64,000 bases of DNA. Source: Apostichopus japonicus. Its lineage: Eukaryota > Echinodermata > Holothuroidea > Aspidochirotida > Stichopodidae. Every line of letters starts with the position of its first letter. Position 1 is the first letter of the stretch. Below the pieces are notes generated by a model that saw only the letters and a program-made list of their open reading frames with translations, searched no databases and was not told the origin of the DNA. The stretch is from the NCBI RefSeq assembly GCF_037975245.1, contig NC_092574.1:25898713-25962712 (forward strand). Direction: 5' to 3'. The position numbers and the translations under genes were made by a program. This document shows positions 24,031 through 37,100 of the stretch, piece after piece.

Positions 24031-24267
24031 TTAGAGAAAACCAGAGAAATAAGAGATGACTCATAATTGACAAATAAGGAGTAATGATTTAGAAAATATA
24101 TTGGAATTTTCGGTACCCCTGGGACCTTCGTCAGCAATACTTTCATTCGACTGCCAAGTATTGCTGACAAAGGTCCCAGGGGGACCGAAAATTCTAATAT
24201 ATTTTCTAAATCATTACTCCTTATTTGTCAATTATGAGTCATATCTTATTTCTCTGCTTTTCTCTAA
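24031..24267. repeat. Long hairpin with ~110-bp arms
   Basis: Arms 24031-24141 and 24157-24267 are almost perfect inverted copies, each including GGAGTAATGATTTAGAAAAT or its complement. They are separated by a 15-nt loop. The hairpin is flanked by (TA)n on both sides. It looks like a palindromic foldback element, perhaps inserted into TA repeats; no protein is encoded. Confidence 0.9.
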
Positions 24268-24271
24268 TAAT

Positions 24272-24423
<152 letters not shown>

Positions 24424-24493
24424 ACAGGTTACAAACGCCTACAGTGGAATTACGACCTTCCTTACCGGTTTAGAATCTCTGGACATACAATCA

Positions 24494-24612
24494 GCGTCCA
24501 TGGCCTAGTAGGTTAGGGTGTCCGCGTACAAAGCGGGAGGCCCGGGTTCGAATCCCGGTGGAGGCTGGAAGTTTTTTCACTGTTCTTGATTTTCCAACTC
24601 ATTACGATTTTC

Positions 24613-24614
<2 letters not shown>
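24494..24614 (+). mobile_element. tRNA-derived SINE
   Basis: The head (24494-24565) folds as a tRNA-like cloverleaf. It has a 7-bp acceptor stem with one mismatch (GCGTCCA/TGGAGGC), an A box TGGCCTAGTAGG, a 7-nt anticodon loop GTACAAA and a T arm CCGGGTTCGAATCCCGG containing the B box. The body continues to about 24614 and is shared with the minus copy at 22490-22548. The mismatch, shared body and lack of a terminator make a SINE more likely than a working tRNA gene. Confidence 0.75.
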
Positions 24615-24663
<49 letters not shown>

Positions 24664-25075
24664 TATTCATTGATTACTTATTTATTAATTTTTGACAGTA
24701 TAAACGTACGACTATTAACAGCCACTCGTTCGTTTCCATTTCATACATTATCAACGGTGTACTGTGAGGGATTGCGCCATAATACATTATGATTGATGAA
24801 ATTTCCGTCACACTTTATATGAGTTTATGACAGATTGGATTGGTTCCTCGCGCTCAGTTTGAAGAGAGCAAACATATGCTGCTGGATCCATATCAACATA
24901 TATATTTATTTCCGAATTTTGAGCTTATGTAGATTCTAAATACTAGTAGCTTCTAAACTTGTATACGAATAAGTAAAGAGTTAAATTCTGTGAATAAATC
25001 TCACTGAAGAATTTCGTTTTTCCTTTTCATGTGTATGGTAGAGAGCGCATGGTCAAGATATACGTATGTGGAGAT

Positions 25076-25172
25076 AGAGGGGAGGGGTAGTGGGGGAGGG
25101 GTAGTGTGGGAGGGGGTAGTGGGTAGTAGGGGAGGGGTAGTGGGGAGGGGGTAGTGGGGGAGGGGATAGTGT
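25076..25172 (+). repeat. GGGGAGGGGTAGTG minisatellite
   Basis: Several imperfect copies of a ~12-16 bp G-rich unit. The runs of four or more G suggest G-quadruplex potential; this is inference. Confidence 0.8.
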
Positions 25173-25454
25173 GGCCTTCTGTCAATCATTAATATAACAA
25201 GATGTGTATAGAAGCAGGGGCGTCAACCATTGCGGACAGGGGGACACGTCCCCCACTTTCGGAAGGGTTGAGGGACACAATGTCAATGTCCACCCCCTTA
25301 CCCGGGGTTAGTGACTGACTCGTGTAGTCGCTAGGCCTATCAGGTTCATAATGACTCGTGTATCTCATAAAGGGAGCTCAAACATTGTGCTATGAGATAA
25401 GTAGTTATTAATGTTTTATTCTCATGTGCTCAACCCGCCTATGAAAGAGAGGCC

Positions 25455-25842
25455 ATTTCAACCAGTGGCGTAGGAAGGTATTTTTGAGTGGGGGGCTGAA
25501 GACTGATGGCCCGCCTGGGGGAAGGGTCTAAGGGGAGGGGGTGTCCCCCTCCCCTTTGGAATTTTTTGCATTTCCAGGTGGCCTCAGATGCAATTTGGTG
25601 CAATATAGCACACTTCAACACCCACTCCATTTTGTAAACTTAATTTTGTATTTTCACCTGGCCTTAGATGCAATTTGGTGCTCCAAATGAGATATTTTTT
25701 CTCATTTGGAAATGAAAAAGGGGTTTTCGGACTTGCGAAGCGGGGGGGGGGGGCGGAATGATACTTCCGCCCCTCCACATTTTTCACTGGGGGGGCTGGC
25801 GTCCCCCAGCCCCCCCCCGGTTCCTACGCCCTTGATTTCAAC
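25455..25842 (+). mobile_element. hAT-type MITE, second family
   Basis: The element (25463-25834) has ends CAGTGGCGTAGGAA / TTCCTACGCCCTTG and an 8-bp target duplication ATTTCAAC at 25455-25462 and 25835-25842. Inside, poly(G) and poly(C) blocks pair as an internal hairpin. A related internal part (the AAGGGGAGGGG...TCCCCCTCCCC block and GATGC...TGGTGCAAT) recurs at about 58440-58560. Confidence 0.9.
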
Positions 25843-28800
25843 TGCATTGAAATAAGGATTACGGATTTTATTTAAAGCGTAATTTAAATGAGGAACCGCG
25901 CCCATTAATCGCTGAGGCTATCTGCTAAGCCTGGATGCTAAGCTGCAAGTCATGTTGTTGTTATAACCATGGTACCCAGTTGACCTCAATTTTCTACTTT
26001 AGTTGCTACGAACATATGTTCACAAAATATTTTATATGTGCTTAAGTTAACTGATGCTAAGTACATGGACCGTAGCCTGCGGGAGGGGGTATCTACCCCC
26101 CCCCCCCCACCTCCGAGAGTTCTACTTCCTAGATTAAAGTAGGCCTGCGATAATGTGAATGCCTGGACAGTATCCACTATTTCATTTAGTAATATAGTGT
26201 TCATATCATTTATTCTGATGTCATTAGTCAGTAGTGTATAACGTCAAGACTCTGGGCACGTTTTGTAGGAATGGCGTTCGAAAAGAACACAAGGTAGTTT
26301 CTAAGAAAAGTCTCACAAGAAAGGACATGGGCACGAAAAACCAAACGACTGATCCGCTCTCAACTCCAGTCTCCGTGCATGAAGACTGTGAGTGTGTGAT
26401 TATCTTCAGGTGTGTAGCACAATTCCCCTAGAAGGGGAGTATAATGCTAAACATGATCTTTAGCCATGCAGAAGGCTAATTCTCATCACGTACTAAGTAT
26501 GCACGATCGCGGAGGTGATCACCGTGCCTGCTTTTTTTGGTTTTCACGAGTTTTGTTAGCATAAACAATAAATGTAGAAAGCTCATGATTTAACCTGCGT
26601 GAACAGTGCAACAGTCTAATGTGAAACTACTGTTCATAAATGTAATAATTTCCCCTATATGTTTTAGACAGGCCTATCAGTTTCATTGTTAGCCATATAT
26701 CAGTACCCAAATGTTCTAACTAAGAATATTAAGGCACAGTCCCACATCCGGCCCACCCACTCAGCTCATTTGCGACCCTCCCCTACCCCCCCCCCCTAGT
26801 TGATCCCTTTTTGGCACGTAAAACAAATAATGGTAACCGTACAAAATCCAAAACCTGAAGTCCCCATTTGGCTTCCCCTCGGCATATAGCCTACTGCCAC
26901 CATGCATGGGAATGCCCTAGCGTGCTTTATATATTCAATTACCTGTGTAAAACAATCAATAAAGCGGAGCTTATACAATAACGTGACGTCCTATTCTTCT
27001 ACAAAGTGATTTTTCTAATTAAGCTTTTTTTTTGGGGGGGGGGGAAGTGTAAATTTCTAAAACGTGCATCTCAAAATAAGAATGTTTAGATGCAACTAAC
27101 AAGACCTGGGAAATGCCATTTTCGACAATCTGGGAGGCATTTTTGCTTAGATAGTGTCATGATGGTCCCTTCTGGGAAATGGCCCACCCGCTATAAATAC
27201 CTTTAAAAAGGCCCTGGTATATTCGCACGTCAAAAGCATCCCGATGTAACATTTGGACGGTATATGTTTGCTTTTTAAATGTACATATATAATACCATAT
27301 GTGTGCATGTTGTAAACATATGTGAAACAAGATTATTTTATTCGTGTGTGCAAAGTATAAGAATATTTCCATTTTTGGTTTAAGTGTCAATTTTATTAAT
27401 CGTCTTAAAGGGCCTACGTTACACCCGGATGTTAAATAGATAAGTCTTACTGAAGTTAAGTTTAATCACTTGTCAGATGTGACTATTGTAAAATATGTTT
27501 ATGACTGACATATCAATTCAGGGACCAAACAGAAGCAAACTTGAAGATTCTAGATGTGAGTCCGCCCCCTGGACCCTTGTGGGACTTCTCCCCTGGAGCC
27601 CACCCGATCAAGGCTTTGTCGCGACACTCCTTCATTTGTATCCATGATCAGTCATTTATACCCCCCCCCCCTCACTTTTCAGTTGGGATTGACCGTTGAC
27701 GCACCTGTTTAGAAGTAATTCTTCCACGATCATAATTTATCAACGTAAATCAGTGCATGGCAGTAGACACTGAAATAAAATAACAGTAAAAGACATCGCT
27801 GTTTATTATATATTTTATATCATGTTCCAAATCAATTTCCAACTTCCGCGTTTCCACGTTACCTCTGTTGATATAATGCACCTTCTAACAACAAGAACAG
27901 CTTTTTGATATCCGTTTATATGCATGTATGTCGATACATGTATTAGCATGTTATAGTATGTTATAACTATGACGAGTTAGTGTGGTCATACTGAAGACCA
28001 ATAAAAGAAAAACCAGTGGTCGATATTGTAGGCTAATTTAACCATAGCTATGAACGTAAAGGCGCGCCTATTTTGAACGTTTTCACGCGCTAGTTTTGAA
28101 CATAGAAATGTCATTATCTAAAAATGTCGAAATTGTATCAACATGTCAAAAGCAATATAAACACGTCCAAAATTAATATCAGCATAAAATTAGGTTTGTG
28201 AGAAAAAAGAAGAGAATTATTTTTACTGACTGTTTGTCCGGAACCGTACCTTTTAAATGTGGGGTAGACCATTAATGGAGCCTATACTTGTATATTCGTT
28301 TTGCAGACATCCGCCGAATGACGCATTATGATATTCTGTTGGCATTGATAACGTTCATAAACTCGACCCATTTCACATTATGTACTCGGTAGCTACGGAG
28401 CTGCACGCAGACGTGTGGGTATATATAGCACGGAGATACACATAACATATTTGGCCTTAACCTGCAAAGATTGTACAAAATTCGATAAATCTTTTTGAGT
28501 CTGTCGATTGATTTTGAGTTTCTTTTTTTTTTTTTTTTAAATAACTGACTAATATAGAATTTTGTGTATAAGAGTATTGTATAACCTACATGTCTTTCTA
28601 CAGTTTTACTGTCTATCTTTAAGCCACGCAGCATCGTGCCATTGCGAACAAATTTTATTTCCTTATCAGCATGAATGTGGTCTATCTAGTATGCATTTTG
28701 TTACTATAAAGCAGACCGCAGAACCCGCTTCAATATATCAAATAGCATTATAAGACACAGAAGAATTGACCACTTCAAACATTTTAGCGTTGACAATCAC

Positions 28801-29085
28801 GTGCTTGACATTTTAGTGTAAGAAAAATAAATAAAGTCAGTATATTGCCTATACTATATGTATCTATAGTCCCGGCACAGTACAAACTTAATATGCGCCG
28901 TGTACTTTAGTGACTGGATATAGCCTTGCTAATTCAAGAATTGTCGATATTTAGAGATAGTGATGTTTGCATAATTGTGCAATTGTTCTACATAGGCCTA
29001 ACAGTATTATTTTTAGTCGGCACTTACTAAATTTCTGGAACGTATCTTTAAGTGTAAAATATGATTAGGCCTACATTTAGTAGGC
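25843..29085. other. Intergenic region, no gene recognised
   Basis: Contains a second copy of a dispersed repeat (26315-26435, matching 12950-13095), poly(G/C) tracts near 26094, 26787, 27040 and 27661, and otherwise unstructured AT-rich sequence. Short open frames have no recognisable domains. Confidence 0.5.
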
Positions 29086-29548
29086 ATACGTGTATGGCAA
29101 GCCATATAGGACAAACACTGCATAATATATCCGCGTATTAATTGGAATTTATACGCGTATTAATTGGAATATATACGCGTATATATTTTTAGCCAAACAT
29201 ATGGCTTAAATATATCCGCGTATTAATTCTAATATATATACACGTATTAATTCGAATATATACACGTATTAATTCGAATATATACACGTATTAATTCGAA
29301 TATATACACGTATTAAATAAAATACATATGGGGATTAAATCCAATATATGCACGGATTATTAGAAAATACACGAAAAAACATTTCCGCTCTTGCTGTGTA
29401 CATATACCAACGATAAATGTTTTGGCGGGCTCGCGAGATCGCTTCAAAAAGCGAAACTTTACACATGTAGGCTACAACACATGTATATTCGAATTAATAC
29501 GCGGATATATTATGCGGTGTTTGTCCCACATGGCTTGCCATATACGTG
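29086..29548. mobile_element. Foldback element with internal ~22-bp tandem repeats
   Basis: Inverted ends of about 60 bp (29086-29145 and 29482-29548) share TGGCAAGCCATAT, ACAAACAC and ATAATATATCCGCGTATTAA. The interior contains many ~22-bp units around CACGTATTAATTCGAATATA. It looks like a non-autonomous DNA element whose subterminal unit has expanded in tandem. No transposase or clear target duplication was found. Confidence 0.75.
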
Positions 29549-31594
29549 AGACTAAGGCTAGGTCAGTTCGTGTACTACACAAAACCATTATATCATATCA
29601 TATAGTATCACGTATATACCGGAATGCAATGGCCGGGTGACGAGTATTTATTGCTGCAAGCATGCACTGGCATTCAGTGGCCTGATTGTTAGTGGCATAG
29701 ACTAACGAAATCAGTAGTTACAGTAAAGATTAATGTACTTCAGTATGTATACCATACAGGAACGATTAAATTAGACATCGTCACGTTTGCCAACAAACCT
29801 AAATAAGTGAATCAAGCACAGAAGGTAACTGCATGTTTATATATGAGACATGTTTCTGTGTTCTTTATTAGGTTAAACTGTCAGTAACTCTCTAGGAAGA
29901 GGCATATACGGTTTGCACCACAGAGCGCTTGACGGGTATAATATATACCATCCAATAGCGTATGAATATACCACTGATTTGGAAGAATATGTCTATACAT
30001 TCCCAGCGAAAAATAAAGTTTTAATGACAGATATCACAGAGGGTCAGTTATATGCATTTCTAAAGTATTCAGTAGCATTTCAATTTCAATCAATGATGTT
30101 ACAATTAAGTAAACCACCCCTTTCCCTCCGCCACATTGGTTTACAGATAACGTAACATGTTTTGTTCTTACGGCAGTGGCATTCCATTTTAAATCACACA
30201 AACAACAAGTTACCGTCTCGCCCCCCCCCCCCATCGGGTCTCCCCCCCTCCACCTCATCGGCTCGATTCCCGGCATGCCCATGGTCACCCGTCTTGCGTT
30301 GCGGCAAGCTTCAGAGACTAGCGAGTGGCGACTACCCTTACGGGTACCCTTACACACATGTAGGCTATAGTTATTTAATCTATACTACACCCGGGTTAAC
30401 CTGCATGTAGGCTATATAAAATGTTGGGTACCTACCGGTGGTTGAACCAATGTACTGTTGGGACGAAGTAGGCCTATACCAAAACACGTACTGCAGCAAA
30501 GTCAGTTGTCGCCAACACCATTCAGTGATCAACACAGAGGTTCATACATAGATGAGCGATCGACCGACCGCTCCATTAAAACTGATTCCGCAAGAGTGAA
30601 CTTACTTGATTTTAACACTTAATATCGCAATACTCTGCATAAACTGTGGAAAATGATTGATTAGTTTATTAGCCCTCGCTTATATCAAATTATGATGTAC
30701 AGTGTTAGCCGTTCTGTGTATATAGTATAGTCTTGTACGGTCTACATATATATCTATATATAGGCCTTTATGTATTTGTATGTAGGCTTAAGTGTATCGT
30801 ATATCATGTACGCAGAGCACGACGTGTTATACTATATCTATACACATACTTCCTGTGACCTTTTGCATTCCCGCATGACTACAAGTTTCATATATCAATA
30901 AAAACCAGATCACAATAGGAAAGTTTGAAGAAAGAAGTAAACCGCTGGAAGCCGAACTAAAAGGTTTGCTTCGTCACGGTTTGTCAATTGGGGACTCGAG
31001 AATCATGAATATGGCGGATATACATAATTCCCGAAAACACTAAAAGGTTGGATGGGGGGGGGGGGGGTACCAGGATTAAGGGTATATTAGGCACTAGGCC
31101 TGCGAAGTCTTGGAAGTTAAAATTCCTCAACACTATATCTAAGCGAAGCGTCACTACATGGGTTGGTGCGTAGTACCATACGAAGAATTGTTTTGGCTAG
31201 TTTTAATTGGGTAAATACCTCCTTGATTGCGGAAAATGATACTCGTATCCCGACTCACGCTCGTATCCTGAGTCACCCGATTCACGCTTTCTCTTATATC
31301 CATCCGATATGTTATTTATGTTAGCTTTCAAAGGTACCTATACTGTAAACTTGCTGATATGAAAGCAAAACAATAGGAAAGTTGGACGGCAGCCAAATTA
31401 GAGAAAGAAAGAAAAACTGTGTTCATGGCATAGAAGTAGGGAAGGGGAGAATGACGTAGTTGGACGATCAGTGAAGCCGAGACAGTTTTGATTACGTCAT
31501 GCGCTGTTGGGCAAAAAGTCTTGTCCGGAAACGGCGCGTAACATAATTAAATCCAATGAAAGTGAACAACTGAGAAACCTTCTAATGCACTAAA
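29549..31594. other. Intergenic region, no gene recognised
   Basis: No domain-bearing frame found. It holds poly(C) at about 30219, poly(G) at about 31055, and otherwise ordinary AT-rich sequence. The last few hundred bases may contain the promoter of the THAP-like exon. Confidence 0.45.
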
Positions 31595-31665
31595 ATGGTT
31601 ATTTCTTGCTCAGCTTTTGGCTGCACCAATCGGTACAACCGTGAGAGCAACATTCAATTTCACAG
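31595..31665 (+). CDS. THAP-type zinc finger, first coding exon only
   Basis: From the ATG at 31595 it reads MVISCSAFGCTNRYNRESNI, then QFH and a split codon at a GTAACT donor. THAP domains begin in just this way: M, then Cys-x4-Cys within 'C-x-x-x-GC-x-N-R', ending near 'FHRFP', often with an intron there. The domain is a C2CH DNA-binding zinc finger found in cellular factors and in P-element-type transposases. I could not find the next exon (with the conserved W, the second CxxH and the AVPTIF box), so this may be an orphan exon. A truncated copy opens the window. Confidence 0.6.
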
Positions 31666-31829
31666 GTAACTTTTCAGGCGATGCTCATGACGATAATGCA
31701 GGTTCCAAGCTTAATTTCGACAGAATAATAGGCCCAGCTATCCGTCTGCGCTGCAATGCGCTTCAGTTTTATAGTTCTTTGGTCCAGGGTGACCAATACA
31801 CAACCGCGTGCGATGTACAGCCTTACATA
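31658..31829 (+). repeat. Second copy of the segment at 1-177
   Basis: Nearly identical to 1-177, starting in the last codons of the THAP-like exon. The two copies diverge abruptly after 31829. Confidence 0.85.
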
Positions 31830-33519
31830 TACATTATCGTGTATGTGTGCGTGTGACGTTGGCATTGCGTGTGTTTGATTACACAATGTGGTATTTTCGT
31901 AAGCCCCCATTTCTTCGTAGGCCCTAAAGTGCCTACTCTGCCTATTGGGTAAATTCGTGCCTGCGGTGTGGGGGAAGGGGGGGGTGGTGGGTGGGTTGTA
32001 TTTGTAGCACCTCTTTAACACATACAATCATGGATGGGTATGCATTTTATTTTGAATTACGTACATAACTATACGAAAATCATACAAAAGGGTTTGAGGG
32101 AATGATAAATTTGCCCTTCTTCGTTTCTTAAAACCGATATTTTTGATGTTGAAAATTCCAGATATGTAGTTAAATATCTCAGGAGAATCTTATGATGATG
32201 ACACTCACCGTAGACTACCCTATACCCCGCCCCACCCACACGCACCACATTCCCCGTCCTGACTTACACACACGCACATATAGGCTATATATTATATATG
32301 CACTGTGTAATCTCCTTTTTTTTTGTTCTCCTTCCCTATAGCTGAATTCAATGTTCTAAAGCGGATTGCTGTTATATGAAACACCGAATATGCAATATTT
32401 AAACACAAAATAAAAACAAAATGAGAGAAACATGTTTGCAGGGTTGGGTTTTATTTTTATCATTAACAATAAAAATATAAATAAAGATGTATTTGAAGGT
32501 TCTAATATTAATTCAAACTTGCAAATAGCGTGCGACCCACTCAGAATGATGACAGAAATGTTCACCTCACACGTTTTACTATTCGTCCCAAGTTTTCTAC
32601 CTAACTCAATGTGATCACGAGCTGAAGGGCATTTTCCACTCGCAAAGAATACCCCCCCCCCCCAAAAAAAAAAAAAAAAAATAATAATAAATATAAATAA
32701 AGTAATCAAAAGTAAAACGATAAATAATACGGAAATGGTCGATTGATGATAAACTATACCGTAAAGAAGGTTATGGATTATTTTAAGTCACTATAAGCGT
32801 ATCCCGAAATATACACATGTCCGATATAATGCCATTATTGTTACATGGCAAATATATATTTCTTATTTATTGTGAAAATAAAATAAATGTCCCGCTCATT
32901 TCCAACTTGTTTAAGTTGATGGCGCTACTGACCGACCGGTATTAGACTGATGATTCTTACTGGAAACATATTCTTTGATAGAGATATACCGTTTTAAGTG
33001 GAAACTTCTTTAAAACAAAATTCTTAGGAGAATCCTTGGAAGTCACTTTGCAGAATGGAAGATTTTACCTAGAGCGTTTAGGTACGTACTAAGAGTTGGA
33101 GAAGGCTATATATGGTGTTCAGCAAGGCATTTGCATAAAAATGGCATTTTTTTGTGTTAAATTCGACAACGAAGCAATGGGTGTTCTCAGGTTCATCAAT
33201 TTTATGAATAATCCTCCGTATGTTCTTTATGCAAACTTCGTGTGAGGGTCATAGTGAGATTGGGGATTCAGTGGAGGTGGGGGGTAGGACATGGGATTGG
33301 TAACAATATATCAGAGCATAGCAGTGTGTAGTAAGACAGTGTAGTACCTTCACAGCGTACTAAACTAGCATATGTGTCTTATGTTTGGTGACATAAGACA
33401 CAGTGCTTCTAGCAAAGAACGATTGTAGAAGCAATGGATTCGTATCATTCAACCTCGGGGTCTCAACCATCAAGAATGACTATGCCCACTTTCCCTTCCC
33501 GACCTACAAATTCCCTCCC

Positions 33520-34020
33520 TAACCCCTTCCCTTCCTTTTCCCTCTCGTTCTCTCAACCTCTCTCCACCCATCTCCCATCAACCCCCCCCCCCCTTCCCTC
33601 TCTCTCAGCAACAACCCTGTCCTTCCACACTCTTATGCTCTTTTCTTCTATTTGTCTTCTCACAATTTTCACCCGTTTGCCAAATCTCCTTGTTACATCC
33701 TGCTGTAGAGTTTCAGTCTCCAGCACCTCTGTCATCTCATGTAACCCTTTCATCTGCTGCTTCCTTTCATCTCACTGTCCTCTTTCTCTGTGTATATTTT
33801 ACCCTCTTCATTAGTCAATGTTCCAATAATTTACGTGTCTGTCCATCTGTCTATTTTACTTGTGTCCTCTGGTTTCGTTTCATTCCGCCTTTGATATAAA
33901 CTTTTATATATTTACCAACAATATTTTTGTTTTTTACAGCTGCAGTATGTACAGCTCCCCCCCCCCCTCCTCCTCCACCCCTCTCCACCACTCTCTCTCC
34001 ACCTCTTTCTCTCTTCAATT
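33520..34020 (+). repeat. Pyrimidine-rich region past gene A
   Basis: C/T-rich sequence (CCCTCTC, CTCTCCACC and similar) downstream of the gene A stop. Open frames here are low complexity. It may include gene A's 3' untranslated region on the minus strand. Confidence 0.5.
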
Positions 34021-34054
34021 TTCTAGTTTATTTGACTTTCAGTTATTCGACCTT

Positions 34055-34173
34055 TCAGTTTAAGTCTACTGGTCTTCGACGTCGAGATATTGTCGCTAAT
34101 AAGCAGTCTAGAAATTCGAAGATAGTTATAACGCTAGCGCCACCTAATAGGCCCATGTATGCCCCTATGTCAC
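34055..34173 (-). CDS. Gene A exon 10: TM2 and stop
   Basis: 119 bp encoding DIGAYMGLLGGASVITIFEF, LDCLLATISRRRR and a five-residue end PVDLN before TGA at 34055-34057. The acceptor is TTTCAG. The tail is much shorter than in gene B. Confidence 0.9.
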
Positions 34174-37100
34174 CTGAAATTTAAAGAACAGAAAATCAGT
34201 CACTTTATGACGATAATGTATAGAAATGAGTATTTAAATATGAATGCAGATGAACACATGAGTACAAGTTAATGCGTGGGTGGTACAACTCTGAATACCA
34301 GAGAGTCAAAGTGTGAGCGTAAATTCTACAGTGTGTATGTGAGCAAAAATGAATATGGTGAGTAGCCTACAAACATGTAAGAACCCGTGGGAGTGCATGA
34401 GTGAGTACAAAAAAATCAGTGTGTCAAAGTGTGAGAATGAGTACAATTGTGTGCATGTGATTAGAGGTGAGTATGTAGGTACCCATGAGTATGTGAGAGT
34501 ATTCTCGAGGATGTGAATAAATGTATGAAGTAAAGTGAGTACCAAAGAGTCTATGAACAACATATTATGTGAGAATGAGTACAAGTATGAGAATGAGTAC
34601 AATTGTGTATATTTGATTAGAGTACTCATGAGTATGTGAGAGTATTCTTGAGGATGTGAATAAATGTATGAAGTAAAGTGAGTACCAAAGAGTCTATATG
34701 AACAACATATTATGTGAGTAAAAATTGAATTGATGAGTATACAATATATATATATAAGTGCGTGAGTGATTGAGAGAGCACAAATCAGTATAAATGAAAT
34801 TATGAGTACAGATGAGTTTATGAGTACAACACAATTGTTAAATATACATGGAAGATCTGATTCATTCCTTTCGTATTTACAGTAACCAAAAATGTATATG
34901 ATGAGAAGCTAGAATTTGTGCATATCATTTTGATTATTTGACCAATGAGTAAAAGCTGTTTTCTCCTCTTTAAATATGTTTGCCACAACCCCTCCCGGCC
35001 TACACCTCTCCCCTCTCCAGCTCCCTCCCCACACCCCATCCCTTCTCCCACACTTCGTACCGCTATTAGGCTGTTTTTGCTCTTGCATTTAATTTCTGTA
35101 TGTGCAGTACTGCCTTACGTGTTTCGTGAATCATTGTTAAAATGAAGCTTCGAATTACTTTTAAAAACAGAATAATAACTGTCATATTATTGACTTACTT
35201 TGAAGTGCAAGGAAATCATAACTAGGTACTTGTAGAATCTGCTGATATCCGAGAATGTCGAAAAATATATTCACCTCCAGATAATTCGATCTAACATATA
35301 TATAACAAAAGAAAAGACAAAGAATATTACAATGACCTATGATTTTACTCAATTCTTTTTTTACCGAAAAATCAAGACTCGAAAATTGAAGAAAGTTTGA
35401 CCATAATCACTAAATTTCACAGTGTCATGATGTAAGTCTTATGTTATGTATCTATAAATGTATTATATTGTATTGTCTTCCACCATGACAAAGCACAATA
35501 CAGGGGGGGGGGGGTGTCATTTAAGAAGTTGACACAAAGCACTCAATCTAAATTAAAGGTTTCATTTTCAAAAATCAATTTTGTTTGTCAGGAAATTGCC
35601 TTTTAAAACACAGAGAGCAGATCTGAGATTTCAATTCCATCGATTTTGTATTTTGTTTGTTTCTTGTCGTCATTCTTGGTTGTGAAATTCATTCATGCAG
35701 CGATTCAAAACGTGTAATATATATCAGCATTGTCATGTGACTTTAGTATAGGAGATCGACTGTTTGCACGCGTTTATCAGGATCAACGCAAAAATATTAA
35801 ACAGTTAAAGACGCTGGACTTACAAGTTTAAGAAATGTGAAATTCGCTATATAATTAGAACATACCTATTTTCCCCCGTTCATTAGTAACATGGTAGTTA
35901 GTGCACATAAAAATATACCAATTACAAATGATGTTAGCTCTTTTGAATAAATAAAGATTTAAAGTTAAAACCGCAAAGTTGACAGTGGTATACAAACAAA
36001 TGTAGCTCAATGATGGATAACCTTGTTGTAGCAAGTAGGTCTCAGCCTATAGGCTAGTTTACGAAGTATCTATAATTAATACAATATGATTTACTCTGTC
36101 GGTCCATTGTCTTACACTCATATAACACACTGACTGAATTACTATACTCCCTGTACCGTTTCCTCTCCACTGTTACCATATATGTTTTTACAGAGAGACG
36201 GTTGTTTGGGGGGGGGGTGAGGGGGTGAGGGGGGCCTAGTGTTTAGCATAAAGAGGGCCTAATTAAGTGGGAATACACTGAGAAGTCAACAGTGTCTGTC
36301 TGAACCGAGAAAATGACGTCATGATCAAAGTTGCTTTAAAGCGAATTCCGTATATTTAGAAAGTGTATGTTATGACCAAAAAAAGAGGAAGGACAGAAGA
36401 AAGTAAAACAAAAACTATACAAATTCGCAATAAACACAGAAATATATATACGTTCACTTATCATGCTTTTGTTTCATACAAACATACCGCTTAATTTGCC
36501 TGACGCCATCCAAGAAGAATTTAAAAAAAAATGAACCGTATATAAGGAACGCCGTATGTGAAACAATATACTTCTAGTTGTACGGCTGTCACAACAAAGT
36601 TATTGTTTTGTGATTACCGTTGTTCGAGTGCTCTGATCTGTGATTAAAAATTAATCCTTCGCGCCCACCCCCCGCCCCCCAATAAACCCACCCCTTACCC
36701 GTTCATCTTTAACAAAATTGCAAAATATTCTGAGATTTGACGTACATGACTGAGACTGCTTACCGTATAAACTCTTTCGTGTGATTATAATATTTGGATA
36801 CTTCCTCCGTTTCAAAGTCTGAAGGCCAGAGAGCTAACGATATCTTGATGTCATAGGATTCATGCATACAAGACACTGGACAATCGCACTGAATATTCAA
36901 AACGCTAAAAGAATCTGCCAAAGAGAAAAATAAACACAGACCAGTGTATCAATGTCTGAATGTAAATAGAGTATATTCAAGAGCGTCTGTTTGGCAGAGG
37001 TCCGCGTAAAGCGATACAGCTGCCATGTACGATAAAGCAATGTGCGATCTTATACAGTTAATTCTTGATTTAATTTGTTCGCAATGACGTCATATACTGT

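Noticed and set aside
24494..24565. A functional tRNA gene (anticodon ACA)
   Set aside because: There is an acceptor-stem mismatch, a shared SINE body and a second truncated copy nearby; a SINE head is more likely.
29913..30357. Overlapping 80-107 codon frames on both strands
   Set aside because: No recognisable domain, partly poly(C), and the plus-strand frame lacks an ATG start.
33434..33900. Ser/Pro-rich open frames
   Set aside because: Low-complexity C/T-rich DNA with no domain, overlapping in several frames.
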